Part shown: positions 1 through 10,016 of the stretch, piece by piece | How the letters are laid out: the number at the start of each line of letters is the position of its first letter | How positions within the stretch are numbered: the stretch's first letter is position 1 | Origin: a bacterium | GTDB taxonomy: Bacteria > Ratteibacteria > UBA8468 > B48-G9 > DSTR01 | DNA length: 64,000 nt | Direction: 5' to 3' | NCBI GenBank assembly: GCA_029551285.1 | Contig: JAKPFT010000018.1 | Location: 1 to 64,000, forward strand | Program-made: the position numbers and the translations under genes | The notes under the pieces: model-generated | Told to the model about the DNA's origin: nothing | The model's database searches: none | Seen by the model: the letters and a program-made list of their open reading frames with translations, nothing else

Positions 1-111
1 CGTCCCGGATGGAATTGCCCGGTCCGCTTACCGAACGCATCCGCTTTTCGTCTTGTCTTGTATCTGTGCCTTCGCAAATCGTTCGCCAGTTATTCCCTTC
101 CTTTTTTGACA
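1..111 (+). repeat. Repeat family copy A (5'-truncated by window edge)
   Basis: Matches the 3' part of copies B-F (cgtcccggatggaattgcccggtccgcttaccgaacgcatccgcttttcgtcttgtcttgta...ccttccttttttgaca). Confidence 0.9.
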
Positions 112-150
112 CAGTGGGGGGTAATGGCGGAGAGATAAGGAAGGCAGAAC

Positions 151-410
151 CAAAAAAGGAATAAAAGAGGAATGAAAAGGAAGGGAACAAACTGGCTCAC
201 TCAAGCTGCTTCGGCACAGACAAGGACTACGCCGAAATCGGTTGCTCGTCGAACTCATTCGCCAGGTGGCGAATTCAGACACCGCCGAGTAAGGTATTGC
301 GTCCCGGATGGAATTGCCCGGTCCGCTTACCGAGCGCTGCCGCTTTTCGTCTTGTCTTGTACCTGTGCCTTCGCAATTCGTTCGCCAGTTATTCCCTTCC
401 TTTTTTGACA
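151..410 (+). repeat. Repeat family copy B (structured intergenic repeat)
   Basis: caaaaaaggaataaaag...ccttccttttttgaca, near-identical to copies C-F; hairpin ATTCGCC-aggt-GGCGAAT at 257-274. Confidence 0.92.
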
Positions 411-519
411 GTGTAGGAGGAAAGGAGATAAGGAATTGCAAAACCATTGACAGAATTAGAAAAGACCAGGAAAACACTCTTGGTTTTTGACATAACCGTC
501 GATACTGAAAGGGGAAAAG

Positions 520-1392
520 ATGAAAATTCTGCTGGATACAGATATCGGCTCGGACATTGATGACGCTATTTGTTTAGCCTACCTTCTTGCCCACCCGGAA
601 AGTGAGCTTTTAGGAATTACCACGGTGACTGGCCAGGCGGAAAAAAGAGCCGCGTTGGCCAGTGTGCTCTGCCAGGCAGCCGGAAAGGAGATTCCCATTT
701 TCCCAGGTTGTGAGAAACCAATCCTTGTGCCTCAGAAACAACCCCAGGCTCCTCAAGCCGAAGTCCTCAAGAACTGGCCTCATCAGGAAAGGTTTCCTTG
801 TGGCCAGGCGGCGGAGTTTCTCCGGCAGACCATCCGGAACCATCCTGGAGAAATTACCCTGCTGACCATCGGGCCACTTACCAATATTGGTTTGCTTTTC
901 TCTGTTGACCGGGAGATACCCCTTCTGCTGAAGAAACTGGTGATGATGTGCGGAGTTTTCACCAGCAGGCTGGCTGGTGTGGGACCAGGGGAGTGGAATG
1001 CTATGGGGGACCCGCACGCCACGGCTATCGTCTACCAGTCTCCGGTGAAGGAGCATTATTCGGTAGGTCTGGATGTTACCTGTCAGGTGAGGCTGGACGC
1101 CAAGGAGGTCCGGAAAAAATTTCAGAAACCCCTGTTAAGGGTAGTGCTGGATATGGCCGAGATATGGTTCCGCCAGCGGCCAGTAATCACCTTTCACGAC
1201 CCTCTGGCCGCGGTAGCCCTTTTTGAGCCGGAGGTATGCAGTTTTCAAAGAGGCCTGGTGGAAGTAGAACTTGCCAGCCAGCGGCTGGCCGGCGTGACCT
1301 ACTGGAAGCCGGACGAGGGCGGTCCACATCATGTGGCGCTGAAGGTTAAGGCGGAAAAATTCTTTGAGCACTTCTTCAGCCTCTGCGGATAA
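520..1392 (+). CDS. Inosine/uridine-preferring nucleoside hydrolase family protein
   Basis: N-terminal [16 protein letters not shown] Ca-binding DxDxxxDD motif; SD-like ggggaaaag upstream. Confidence 0.9.
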   Translation: MKILLDTDIGSDIDDAICLAYLLAHPESELLGITTVTGQAEKRAALASVLCQAAGKEIPIFPGCEKPILVPQKQPQAPQAEVLKNWPHQERFPCGQAAEFLRQTIRNHPGEITLLTIGPLTNIGLLFSVDREIPLLLKKLVMMCGVFTSRLAGVGPGEWNAMGDPHATAIVYQSPVKEHYSVGLDVTCQVRLDAKEVRKKFQKPLLRVVLDMAEIWFRQRPVITFHDPLAAVALFEPEVCSFQRGLVEVELASQRLAGVTYWKPDEGGPHHVALKVKAEKFFEHFFSLCG

Positions 1393-1408
1393 GGGCCGGG
1401 CGAGACGG

Positions 1409-2671
1409 CTAACGATAGAGTAAATACTTTTCCCGTTTTTTCCGGAATTCTTCAAGTTCTGTCTGGTAGGACTGGATGATTTTTTCTGCCGGTTCGCCAG
1501 AAACCAGTTTTTTCCGGATCAGGTCGGTTCCGTTAGCGTTGTCAAATCTTCTGATATGGTCGGCGTCCAGCCGCGCCAGATTAAACTTTTCCGGATAGAG
1601 AGAAAAAAGCGTGGCCATAATGTGGTAACTGGTGGCTACCGGCCGGAAACTGCTTCTCTTGGTGATAATGAGGCGACATCCCTGACAGAAACTGTCCCGG
1701 AAAAGGAAAGCGAAAGGAGAAAAAAAGAAGGGCTGAAACCACACGCCAGGCAATTGTTTCCGGTTAAGGGCTTCGGCTACCTTTTCCGCATCCATCCAGG
1801 GCGCGCCGAAAATCTTGAAGGGTAAGGTGTAACCTATGCCCACACTTACCAGACCAAGTTCTCCGATGAGACCCGTCACCGGGTAAAACCAGGGTGAATC
1901 TGGTTCCGGGATGTTGGGTGATGTTGGTACCCAGATTAAACCGGTGTTTTCCCAGTCCATATTCCGGCGCCAGCCTTCCATTGTTACCACCTCCAGGTCG
2001 CAGCCGATCTTCATCTCTTCGTTGAAAAAGCGGGCCAGTTCGCCGATGGTCATGCCGTGAACATAGGGTATGGGTCCAGCGCCGATAAAAGATTCAAAGC
2101 CGGGTTTTAACACCGGGCCATCCATTAGAAAGCCGCCCAGCGGGTTTGGTCTATCGGTAATGAGCATTTTTATCTGCCGTTTAGCCGCTTCCTCCATGCA
2201 CAGTTTCATCGTGGAGATGTAGGTGTAGGACCGGCAACCAATGTCCTGGATATCAAAGATCAGAACCTGAACATCCTTCAGCATTTCCGCAGTCGGCCGC
2301 CGGGTGGCTCCGTAAAGACTGTAGACGGGAACATTCGTCCTGCTATCCCGGGAGTGGGAAACTTCCCCCTGAATACCCCCGCGCACACCGTGTTCCGGAC
2401 CATAAAGGGCTACCAGCTGCGTCCCGGGAAGGTCAGCCACCAGGTCCACGCAAGACCGTAACCGGCTATCCACGCCAGTGACATTTGTAGCCAGACCGAC
2501 CCTTTTTCCGGCAAGGAGATGACTCTTTTTTTCCACCAGGACTTCAATCCCGGGTTTGACCACATTTTTCATGGCACTTTCCTCATGGCTGCTGGTTTTG
2601 CCTGACCTTAAAAGAAAAAGGCTGAGAGTAAAAAGAAGGACTGTTGTTCCCACCCAGAATGTTTTTTTCAT
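1409..2671 (-). CDS. DUF1343 / NamZ-like exo-beta-N-acetylmuramidase family protein
   Basis: GIEVLVEK...GLATNVTGVD...LYGPEHGVRG...DIQDIGCRSYTYISTM typical of DUF1343; N-terminal signal/TM segment. Confidence 0.85.
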   Translation of the reverse strand: MKKTFWVGTTVLLFTLSLFLLRSGKTSSHEESAMKNVVKPGIEVLVEKKSHLLAGKRVGLATNVTGVDSRLRSCVDLVADLPGTQLVALYGPEHGVRGGIQGEVSHSRDSRTNVPVYSLYGATRRPTAEMLKDVQVLIFDIQDIGCRSYTYISTMKLCMEEAAKRQIKMLITDRPNPLGGFLMDGPVLKPGFESFIGAGPIPYVHGMTIGELARFFNEEMKIGCDLEVVTMEGWRRNMDWENTGLIWVPTSPNIPEPDSPWFYPVTGLIGELGLVSVGIGYTLPFKIFGAPWMDAEKVAEALNRKQLPGVWFQPFFFSPFAFLFRDSFCQGCRLIITKRSSFRPVATSYHIMATLFSLYPEKFNLARLDADHIRRFDNANGTDLIRKKLVSGEPAEKIIQSYQTELEEFRKKREKYLLYR

Positions 2672-3405
2672 CGGTTGGCTGGCTCCTTATCCTTCGGTTT
2701 CGGTCTTTCTCTCATGAAGGCCTGGATTTCCCTGTTTTTCAGGGGCCGGTACTGGCCTGGCTTGAGAGAACCAAGAGAAACACGACCAATCCGCACCCTT
2801 TTCAGGGTTAAAACATGATACCGCTGAGAAGCGAACATCCGGCGAATCTCACGCTTTTTACCTTCAGTCAGCACCAGTTTCAGAACAGTTTTTCCCGGCA
2901 ACTGTTTCAGAACTTCTATGTGCCGGGCCACCAGCTTTTCTCCATTGTCTTCAATTCCCTCTAAGAAAACTCTGGCATCCTGAGACCGGAAAGGAGGAAC
3001 TACAGTTACCTGGTATTCCTTTTCCACCTGATACCGCGGGTGGCTCACCTTTTCAGCGAAATAGCCGTCGTTGGTTAGAAGCACCAGGCCGCACGAGTCC
3101 CGGTCCAGCCGGCCAACCGGGAAGAGACGGCCCAGGCTGGCCGGTAGCAACTGGGTGACTTTCTTCCTGGCAAAGGGGTCTTTAAGAGTGCAGGTGTAGC
3201 CTGAAGGTTTATTCAACGCCAGATAAACCAGTTGCTGGCGAAGCACCGCTTTTCCACCAACCCTGACCGCTGCGTTTTCCGGCACATCAAAATAGGGCTG
3301 GGTAATTTTTTCTCCGGCGACTTCTACCAGGCCAGACCGAATTAACTCTTCAGCCTTTCTTCGGGAGCAAAGACCAGCGGCTGCCAGAAACCGGTTCAGT
3401 CTCAT
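2668..3405 (-). CDS. RsuA/RluB-family pseudouridine synthase
   Basis: S4-type N-terminus MRLNRFLAAAGLCSRRKAEELI and catalytic GRLDRDSCGLVLLTNDG. Confidence 0.92.
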   Translation of the reverse strand: MRLNRFLAAAGLCSRRKAEELIRSGLVEVAGEKITQPYFDVPENAAVRVGGKAVLRQQLVYLALNKPSGYTCTLKDPFARKKVTQLLPASLGRLFPVGRLDRDSCGLVLLTNDGYFAEKVSHPRYQVEKEYQVTVVPPFRSQDARVFLEGIEDNGEKLVARHIEVLKQLPGKTVLKLVLTEGKKREIRRMFASQRYHVLTLKRVRIGRVSLGSLKPGQYRPLKNREIQAFMRERPKPKDKEPANR

Positions 3406-3508
3406 ATTAATAAGTTTAGCATGCCGGAACCTGTTGCTGAAGGCTTCCTCTTTTTTCCCGGTCGTTATAAAATAGCACGCCTATGCCGGGAAGCCATAAG
3501 GAGGCAGA

Positions 3509-4060
3509 GTGAGAAAGAAAGACAGGGAAAAATTTTCACCGGTCAGGGTCAGACTAAAGACGGGGCAACCATGCAAAATCAGGTTTCTTCAACCTTCAGA
3601 TGGGACAAAACTGGCAGAGTTTTACCAGAGTGTCCCGGAGGAAGACCTTCGTTTTTACCACCCTTATCCTCTCACTAGAGACCAGGCTTTTCAGAATGCC
3701 AGGGAAGCCTTAAGTCCTGATAGGGTGGTACTGGTTCTGGAAACTGACTGCGGCCAGCTGGCTGGTTATGCCTGGTACCGCTGGCGGAAGTGGGCGAAGA
3801 AAAGCACCTTCGGGATGTGTATCCGGCGTGAGTTTCAGGGAAAAGGAGCCGGGAAAACGCTGATGAGTAGATTGCTGGAAGTTGCCAGGAAGGTTGGACC
3901 CCGGGTTATGTCACTTACGGTGCAGGTGGCTAACCACCCGGCCGTCAACCTTTACCGGCAGATGGGTTTTGTTATTCTCCGGCAACAAAGGCAGGAACAC
4001 CGGGGATATCCGCATTTTGCCCCGGAACCTGAATATTATATGGAAAAACGGGTCCGGTAG
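3509..4060 (+). CDS. GNAT family N-acetyltransferase
   Basis: GMCIRREFQGKGAGKTLMSRLLEVA acetyl-CoA binding signature. Confidence 0.85.
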   Translation: MRKKDREKFSPVRVRLKTGQPCKIRFLQPSDGTKLAEFYQSVPEEDLRFYHPYPLTRDQAFQNAREALSPDRVVLVLETDCGQLAGYAWYRWRKWAKKSTFGMCIRREFQGKGAGKTLMSRLLEVARKVGPRVMSLTVQVANHPAVNLYRQMGFVILRQQRQEHRGYPHFAPEPEYYMEKRVR

Positions 4061-4069
4061 GCGAAAAGA

Positions 4070-5446
4070 TTATCCACCGGTAAAGCGTTCTTCGTCCCCG
4101 AAAAACCTGCGGTAGAGTCCCACCGGAAACATGAGCATACGCATGGGCCATTGTCCCATCAGGTAGTTAATGACGGTGGAGGGAGAAGCGCTACTGGGCT
4201 CATGAATCGCTGCTGCCAGGGGAATGCAGAGAAGCCGGCAGACAAAACTGATGAAGAAAAGCAACTGGTAGTTGTTCCAGGTCCTGCCCAGCAAAAATAG
4301 TTGAAAATTGCTGGTGTGTCTGAGGAGAAAACCGCCGGCCATGGCGCCGATACCCCCGAAGATACCGGTGAGGGCAGTCACAGCCGCAACAAAAGTGGAG
4401 CGATTCTTCCGGGGAGACATCTTCAGCATGTAACCATTGTTGGCAATGGCATTTCCTGAGTTCAGCATGTTGTCAAAGAAGAAAACGATGGGCAAAACCA
4501 GGGCTACCCATCTTCTGGAAACAAGCATAAAAGTTAAGGTCACTCCTGGTTTCAATGAGGTGCAAAAAGTGAGCACTGGCCTGTGGCCATGACGGTCGGT
4601 CATCCAGCCCCAGGCCCTGGCTACCAGAGCGCCACCCAGACCGGTGGTGGACCAGATTAAAGTTGTCTTCCAGAGCGGAACTTTCATCACCTTCAGGACG
4701 TAAAGTTGCATGAAAGAAGCCCCCAGCATCACCGAAAAATTGAAACAGCAGATGTAAGCCAGAAAAGAACGATACTGGTGATGACGGAAGGGTTCCAGAA
4801 CCTCCCGGAAAATGTTAGCCTGAGGAAAGCGGATGTTCTCCGTTTCCGGGACCAGTTTGAAAAGAAGAATGTCGGTCACGCCTGCCAGGACGCCCACGGA
4901 ACAGGCCAGCGCGTAAAGACTGACCGGAGAAAGTTTCTGGCAGGAGTAAGCCAGCCAGCCGGCTGTCAGGTAGGAAACTGTCCAGATTAAGGTCATCCAC
5001 CTTTGCCGGCCACCCCAGTACCGGTTGAGAATGCGCTGGGGAATCAGGTCCGCCATCCAGGAAAACCAGACCGGAACGATGAGGTTGCCCAGGGCGCTGC
5101 TCACAACCAGCAGTCCGATAAGGATTCTGAGTTTTAACTCCTGGTTCATCGCGGGAAACAAAAGGGGTAGAAAAGCCACCGGAAGGTAAAGCATCCGCGC
5201 GGCAATCGCCAGGGTCATAAAGTAGGGTTTTCTCCTGGCAATCCGGTTGGTGAGCAAAGCTCCAGCAAACTGCATTACCAGCATCAGCATTGGCAAACCG
5301 CTCAGTAAACCGAAGTGCACTTCTGAGGCGCCCAGAGCCCGGAAAAATTCTGTCGCCAGAGGCGAGGTGGTGAAGGTGGTGTAAACCATCGCCAGGCAGC
5401 CAGCGACGGTTACTACCGTGAGCGATTCAAGTTTCCCCTGGAGCAT
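4070..5446 (-). CDS. Major facilitator superfamily transporter
   Basis: Multiple hydrophobic segments; MFS-like N-terminus (TTFTTSPLATEFFRALGASEVHFGLLSGLPMLM). Confidence 0.8.
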   Translation of the reverse strand: MLQGKLESLTVVTVAGCLAMVYTTFTTSPLATEFFRALGASEVHFGLLSGLPMLMLVMQFAGALLTNRIARRKPYFMTLAIAARMLYLPVAFLPLLFPAMNQELKLRILIGLLVVSSALGNLIVPVWFSWMADLIPQRILNRYWGGRQRWMTLIWTVSYLTAGWLAYSCQKLSPVSLYALACSVGVLAGVTDILLFKLVPETENIRFPQANIFREVLEPFRHHQYRSFLAYICCFNFSVMLGASFMQLYVLKVMKVPLWKTTLIWSTTGLGGALVARAWGWMTDRHGHRPVLTFCTSLKPGVTLTFMLVSRRWVALVLPIVFFFDNMLNSGNAIANNGYMLKMSPRKNRSTFVAAVTALTGIFGGIGAMAGGFLLRHTSNFQLFLLGRTWNNYQLLFFISFVCRLLCIPLAAAIHEPSSASPSTVINYLMGQWPMRMLMFPVGLYRRFFGDEERFTGG

Positions 5447-5469
5447 GGGCTGACCTTTCTCTCAGATGG

Positions 5470-6462
5470 TTATTCTTCTTCCACCATCCGGTCGTAAAAT
5501 TCCACGATGTTTTTATAGTCTTTCCCTTCCATAAAGCGCATAGCTTCCCGGGGATGCTGGTTCAGTTGACCGGAAATCATATAAGGAATGTCGTAGCCCC
5601 AGCGTAAAGTTTCTCTCATCGGTTCAATGTATTCCTGGATGCACTTGAGCAGGGGTCTGATTTTAAACTTGGGGTTGTGCAGAAAACCAAGCAGGAGTTC
5701 CATCTGGCAGTTGCCGGCACCCCGGCCCAGCCCGGAAAGACTGGCATCCAGTCGGTTGGCTCCCAGGATTAAGGCTTCAATAGTGTTGGCGTAAGCCAGT
5801 TGTTGATTATTGTGGGCGTGAATACCCACTTCTTTTCCGGCCGGCCTGGCAAAACGCAGGTACTTAATTGTGAGGTCCCGAATCTGCTCGCTGTAGAGAG
5901 CGCCGAAACTATCAACCAGGTAAATCGTGCCTACAGGTGTGTTCACCAGCACTTCCAGGGCATCATCCAGTTCGTGTTCCTTTACCGTGGAAATGGCCAT
6001 CAAATTGACCGTGGTTTCGTAACCTTTTTCGTGGGCGTCCTTAATCATTTCCACGGCAGTGGGAATCTGGTGGATGTAGGTGGCGACCCGGACAACATCC
6101 AGAACACTTTTTTCTTTAGGCAGAATGTCCTGGTGGTAGTCTGTTCTCTCCGCATCAGCCATGACCGCCAGTTTCAGCCCGGTGGAATTATCTCCGACAA
6201 TCCGGCGCAGGTCATCTTCGTCGCAGTATTTCCAGGTGCCGAACTGGTCCGGAGTGAAAATTCTTTTGGAGGCTTTATACCCTAATTCCATGTAATCAAT
6301 ACCGGCTTCCACGCAGGCCTGGTAAACGGCCCTGACAACCTTGTCGTCAAACCTGTGGTTGTTCATCAGGCCGCCGTCTCTGATGGTACAATCAAGAACC
6401 TTAATCTCTTCCCGAAAAGTAACCCATTTACCCTGAGGTTTACCCAGTTCGTCCAGTGTCAT
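5470..6462 (-). CDS. HMGL-like (pyruvate carboxyltransferase-type) aldolase
   Basis: VLDCTIRDGGLMNNHRF, HAHNN and GLGRGAGN motifs of the HMGL-like/DRE-TIM family. Confidence 0.88.
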   Translation of the reverse strand: MTLDELGKPQGKWVTFREEIKVLDCTIRDGGLMNNHRFDDKVVRAVYQACVEAGIDYMELGYKASKRIFTPDQFGTWKYCDEDDLRRIVGDNSTGLKLAVMADAERTDYHQDILPKEKSVLDVVRVATYIHQIPTAVEMIKDAHEKGYETTVNLMAISTVKEHELDDALEVLVNTPVGTIYLVDSFGALYSEQIRDLTIKYLRFARPAGKEVGIHAHNNQQLAYANTIEALILGANRLDASLSGLGRGAGNCQMELLLGFLHNPKFKIRPLLKCIQEYIEPMRETLRWGYDIPYMISGQLNQHPREAMRFMEGKDYKNIVEFYDRMVEEE

Positions 6463-6582
6463 AACCGCCTCCTTGAAGACTGCCGTTCCTTTAGCGCTGT
6501 TAAGGTGTTTAAGGTAAAGTTTAGCACAGAGAGAGCGTCTCTGGTATTTGCGGCTGCTGCGGTATCCTTTACAATAAAGAAG

Positions 6583-8364
6583 ATGGCGAAAACAGATTTT
6601 CTGCCAGTTTCTCGGGAGGAGATGCTATCCCTGGGCTGGCGGGGGATAGACATTCTTCTGGTCTCCGGCGATGCTTATGTGGACCATCCCTCTTTTGGGG
6701 TGGCGGTGATTGCCCGGGTGCTGGAGGCAGCAGGGTATCGGGTAGCCATCCTGCCGCAGCCAGACTGGCGTTCCCGGGAAGAATTTCTTCAGTTTGGCAG
6801 GCCGAGGCTTTTTGTCGGTATTACCGCGGGCAACCTTGATTCTATGCTGGCTCACTACACCGCCGCTCGTGTTCCCAGAAAGGTGGATGAGTATTCCCCT
6901 GGTGGGCTACCTAAAAAAAGGCCTGACCGGGCCTGTCTCGTCTATGCTAACCGCATCCGGGAATGTTTCCCTGGCATCCCCATTGTGTTGGGCGGGATTG
7001 AAGCCTCATTAAGGCGGCTGGCTCACTACGATTACTGGTCAGATTCGGTGCGGCGCTCCATTCTTGTGGACAGCCGGGCAAACTGGATTGCCTACGGCAT
7101 GGCAGAAAAGGCAGTCCTTGAAATTGCCCGGCGGCTGGCTGAAGGTGAATCTCCGGAGAGTATCAGGGAAGTACCGGGAACGGTCTGGGTTAGCCCGACA
7201 GCGTCTGGCCTGCCGGCAGAAAGTGTTTTCCTTCCTTCTGAAGAGGAGGTAAGGGAAAATAAGAACTCTTTTGCAGAAGCCTTTCGTCTATGGTACCAGC
7301 AGTTAGACCCCCGCCGGGCAAAGCCGGTGGTTCAGGGTTCAGCCAATCGCTACCTGGTTCAGATGCCTCCTCCTATGCCCTTGAGTCCGGAAGAATTAGA
7401 CAGGATTTACAGCCTGCCTTTCACCAGGAAGGCCCATCCCGTTTACCAGAGACAGGGTGGTGTGCCGGCGCTGACCACAGTAGCCACTTCAATTACCGCC
7501 CATCGGGGTTGCCCTGGTGGTTGCGCCTTCTGTTCTCTGGCGCTCCACCAGGGAAGATTGGTTCAGAGCCGGTCAGCCGAATCGCTGTGTGCCGAAGCAG
7601 ACTATCTCAGCCGGCAGAAAGATTTTCGCGGGACCATCAGTGATGTTGGCGGTCCCACGGCCAATGTCTACGGTGCCAGGTGTCTCCTGAAAGAAGGAGT
7701 TTGTTTCCGGGAAAGCTGTCTTTATCCGACCAGGTGCCGGTATCTTTTTCTGGATGGTGGCCGGCATCTCTCTGTCCTCAAGCAGGTGGCCTGCCGGCCA
7801 GGGGTCAAACACGTTTTTGTGGGTACCGGAATTCGGCATGACCTTGTTCTGATAGACAGGTGCCAGGATTATCTTATGGAACTCTGTCGTTACCATGTGA
7901 GCGGGCATCTCAAGGTGGCTCCAGAGCACATTGCCCGGCCGGTCCTGTCCTGCATGCGGAAAAGTTATCCCGAAACCTTTGAAGAGTTTCGGGAAAAATT
8001 TAAGAGAGCCGCGGCTACAGTTAACCGAGAACTCTATCTCACACCCTACTTCATGTCCGGCCATCCAGCCTGCCGGCTGGAGCACATGCTGGAACTGGCG
8101 GAATATCTCCACCGGCTGGGATTTTTTGTGGAGCAGGTGCAGGACTTTATTCCTCTGCCGATGACCCTTTCGGCCTGTATTTTCTGGACAGGTTTTGACC
8201 CGCTCACCGGAGAGCCTGTCTATTGCTGCCGCGGCCAGGAAAAAAACCTTCAACGGGCATTGTTGCAGCCGGCTGACCCTAAGAACAGGAAAAAACTTGA
8301 GCCGCTGCTTCAGAAAACAGGAAAAATGTATCTTTTGAAACGGAAGGCCCGCCGTGTTTCCTGA
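6583..8364 (+). CDS. YgiQ-family (UPF0313) radical SAM protein
   Basis: TSITAHRGCPGGCAFCSLALHQGR 4Fe-4S/SAM motif; family-like N-terminus MAKTDFLPVSREEM. Start set at 6583 instead of the longer ORF start at 6355. Confidence 0.9.
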   Translation: MAKTDFLPVSREEMLSLGWRGIDILLVSGDAYVDHPSFGVAVIARVLEAAGYRVAILPQPDWRSREEFLQFGRPRLFVGITAGNLDSMLAHYTAARVPRKVDEYSPGGLPKKRPDRACLVYANRIRECFPGIPIVLGGIEASLRRLAHYDYWSDSVRRSILVDSRANWIAYGMAEKAVLEIARRLAEGESPESIREVPGTVWVSPTASGLPAESVFLPSEEEVRENKNSFAEAFRLWYQQLDPRRAKPVVQGSANRYLVQMPPPMPLSPEELDRIYSLPFTRKAHPVYQRQGGVPALTTVATSITAHRGCPGGCAFCSLALHQGRLVQSRSAESLCAEADYLSRQKDFRGTISDVGGPTANVYGARCLLKEGVCFRESCLYPTRCRYLFLDGGRHLSVLKQVACRPGVKHVFVGTGIRHDLVLIDRCQDYLMELCRYHVSGHLKVAPEHIARPVLSCMRKSYPETFEEFREKFKRAAATVNRELYLTPYFMSGHPACRLEHMLELAEYLHRLGFFVEQVQDFIPLPMTLSACIFWTGFDPLTGEPVYCCRGQEKNLQRALLQPADPKNRKKLEPLLQKTGKMYLLKRKARRVS

Positions 8365-8468
8365 GAAAATTACATCAGGTGACTTTTCGGTCCAGCACTG
8401 GCAGCCCGGGAAAATAGTTGACGGTGAAAGTCCTGCCGTGCTAAAATATTCAGCAAAAAGGGGGGGAT

Positions 8469-9254
8469 ATGCAGAGAAAGGGTTTTATCAGGTCTGCTTC
8501 TGGAAGGTCTGGCTTTACCCTGATTGAGCTTCTGGTAGTCGTGGCGATTATTGCGATTTTAGCGGCCATGCTTTTACCGGCTTTAAGTCTGGCCAGAGAG
8601 AAAGCCAGGATGTCTCTCTGCATGAGTAACCTGAGGCAGCTGGGGCTTGCCTTTGCCATGTACTGGCAGGATTATGACGATAATTTCCCCTGGGTATGGC
8701 ATCCGGAGAATTACAACAACGGCCCCTTCTGGTTCGGGGCCATCGCGGTTTATACCGGAGTGGTGAAACAGCCGGTGACCAGTTCCAGCTGGGTTCCTCC
8801 TTACAGCAGTCCTTTTTACTGCCCGACTTTTCTGCCGCTGGTGAAAAAGTATTATCCCGGGACAGGGTATGCTCCCAATGGCAATGCCCGCTGGTTCATT
8901 GGTTACGGGATTTCCGTTTATGACAGGGGTGCCGGCGGTCACCCAGGAATCAGGCCACCCTGGAAATTGTCAAAGGTGACCAAGCCTTCGGAAACGATGT
9001 TATTGACAGAGGTGGCCGGCAGTAGCATCAGCGTCGTCTGCTGCGGGTATAACGATGCCAGAAATTTCCGAAGACACGGCCGCAACGCCACCTTGAGCAA
9101 TGTCTATTACGGCGGACCAGGTTTACAGTTAGGTTGCAACATCTTATTTGTAGATGGCACGGTGCGCTACTTTCCGGACGGAGACAGCCTGTGGAACCAG
9201 TGGCGGTACGGACCCAATACCAAGTATCCTTTCACCTTAGGTTATTACCGGTAG
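8469..9254 (+). CDS. Prepilin-type N-terminal methylation domain protein (H-X9-DG-like)
   Basis: [34 protein letters not shown]-terminal [13 protein letters not shown]. Confidence 0.9.
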   Translation: MQRKGFIRSASGRSGFTLIELLVVVAIIAILAAMLLPALSLAREKARMSLCMSNLRQLGLAFAMYWQDYDDNFPWVWHPENYNNGPFWFGAIAVYTGVVKQPVTSSSWVPPYSSPFYCPTFLPLVKKYYPGTGYAPNGNARWFIGYGISVYDRGAGGHPGIRPPWKLSKVTKPSETMLLTEVAGSSISVVCCGYNDARNFRRHGRNATLSNVYYGGPGLQLGCNILFVDGTVRYFPDGDSLWNQWRYGPNTKYPFTLGYYR

Positions 9255-9257
9255 TGG

Positions 9258-10016
9258 ATGAAAAAGTTCCTTCTCCACGGCGGATTGTGTGTGATCTTGC
9301 TGGTGCTGGCTGGTTGTGACTGGAGTGACCAACAGGCTGACCGGAAAGCTGAAAAAAGTGATATTGAACTGACGGCAGAGTATCTGGCAGATAAGTGGAC
9401 GGTGGCGTACCTTCACCTTTATTGCGATTTGCCAGATTTTTATTTTGTGCCGCTGGAGGAAATGACTGAATTTGATTCCAGAATAGTAAGAATCTGGGAC
9501 AAAGGAGACCTTACCCGGGGTCGGTGTGAAAAGGAACTGAGAAGAAAACTGTCTGATAGAAAACTTGCTGAATACTGGCACGGTCCGTACATGGTCTGTC
9601 CCATTCCCGGAAGAACTTGCTGGATTGGCCGACACCCGGTCAAAGATGCCACCAGGGATATCTGGGGAAGAAGATACCGGATGTTCTATTACACTTTTCA
9701 GGATGTGTCCCGGCCGACGGAAACGGAAAAAAGGTTAATACCTTCCGGGGAAAAAGGCGTGATGATTCTGCTTTCCGGTGGTCCTGACGGCCGTCTGCAG
9801 TCCTGCGCCAGTGACAAAAGCGACCGAAAAAGCATGCTCACGACAGCCCCGGAAGTGGAGAGAGCCAACCACACCCATTTCCGGAATTTTGAACCGTTTC
9901 ATCCCGGGATTGAAGAACCTGACCCTTTTGCCGTGCTGTCAGAAGGAAAACTGAAGGAGATGAAGGATAAAGCGCTGAAAGACTACCAGGATTTTCTCAG
10001 GAAGGAGGGACGATGA
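9258..10016 (+). CDS. Hypothetical lipoprotein
   Basis: Signal peptide with lipobox LVLAGC; starts 4 nt after the prepilin-like gene and overlaps the next start. Confidence 0.65.
   Translation: MKKFLLHGGLCVILLVLAGCDWSDQQADRKAEKSDIELTAEYLADKWTVAYLHLYCDLPDFYFVPLEEMTEFDSRIVRIWDKGDLTRGRCEKELRRKLSDRKLAEYWHGPYMVCPIPGRTCWIGRHPVKDATRDIWGRRYRMFYYTFQDVSRPTETEKRLIPSGEKGVMILLSGGPDGRLQSCASDKSDRKSMLTTAPEVERANHTHFRNFEPFHPGIEEPDPFAVLSEGKLKEMKDKALKDYQDFLRKEGR

Noticed and set aside
172-408. ORFs in the repeats (172-408, 28-477 minus, 36942-37133, 37243-37479, 37346-37840 minus, 53174-53407 and others) that look conserved across copies
   Set aside because: They are conserved only because the DNA repeats are. 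Reading frames differ between copies, peptides are low-complexity (MKRKGTNWLTQ...), and substitutions fit RNA pairing, not codon structure.
447-475. TTGACA in the repeat tail as a sigma70 -35 box
   Set aside because: 17-18 nt downstream there is gaaaac/aaaaca (copy B) or A-rich sequence (E, F), with no convincing -10 hexamer. Kept only as a positional landmark.
5800-6285. Long antisense ORFs (e.g. 5800-6285, 7573-8253, 12784-13488, 18179-18865, 32785-33624, 44740-45309, 49644-50312)
   Set aside because: Each lies opposite a gene with clear protein-family motifs, and none shows recognisable domains. This is typical of codon-bias shadow ORFs.
6355-6582. N-terminal extension of the YgiQ ORF overlapping the aldolase start
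   Set aside because: The family-like N-terminus begins at MAKTDFLP (6583), and a promoter-like TACAAT lies immediately upstream.
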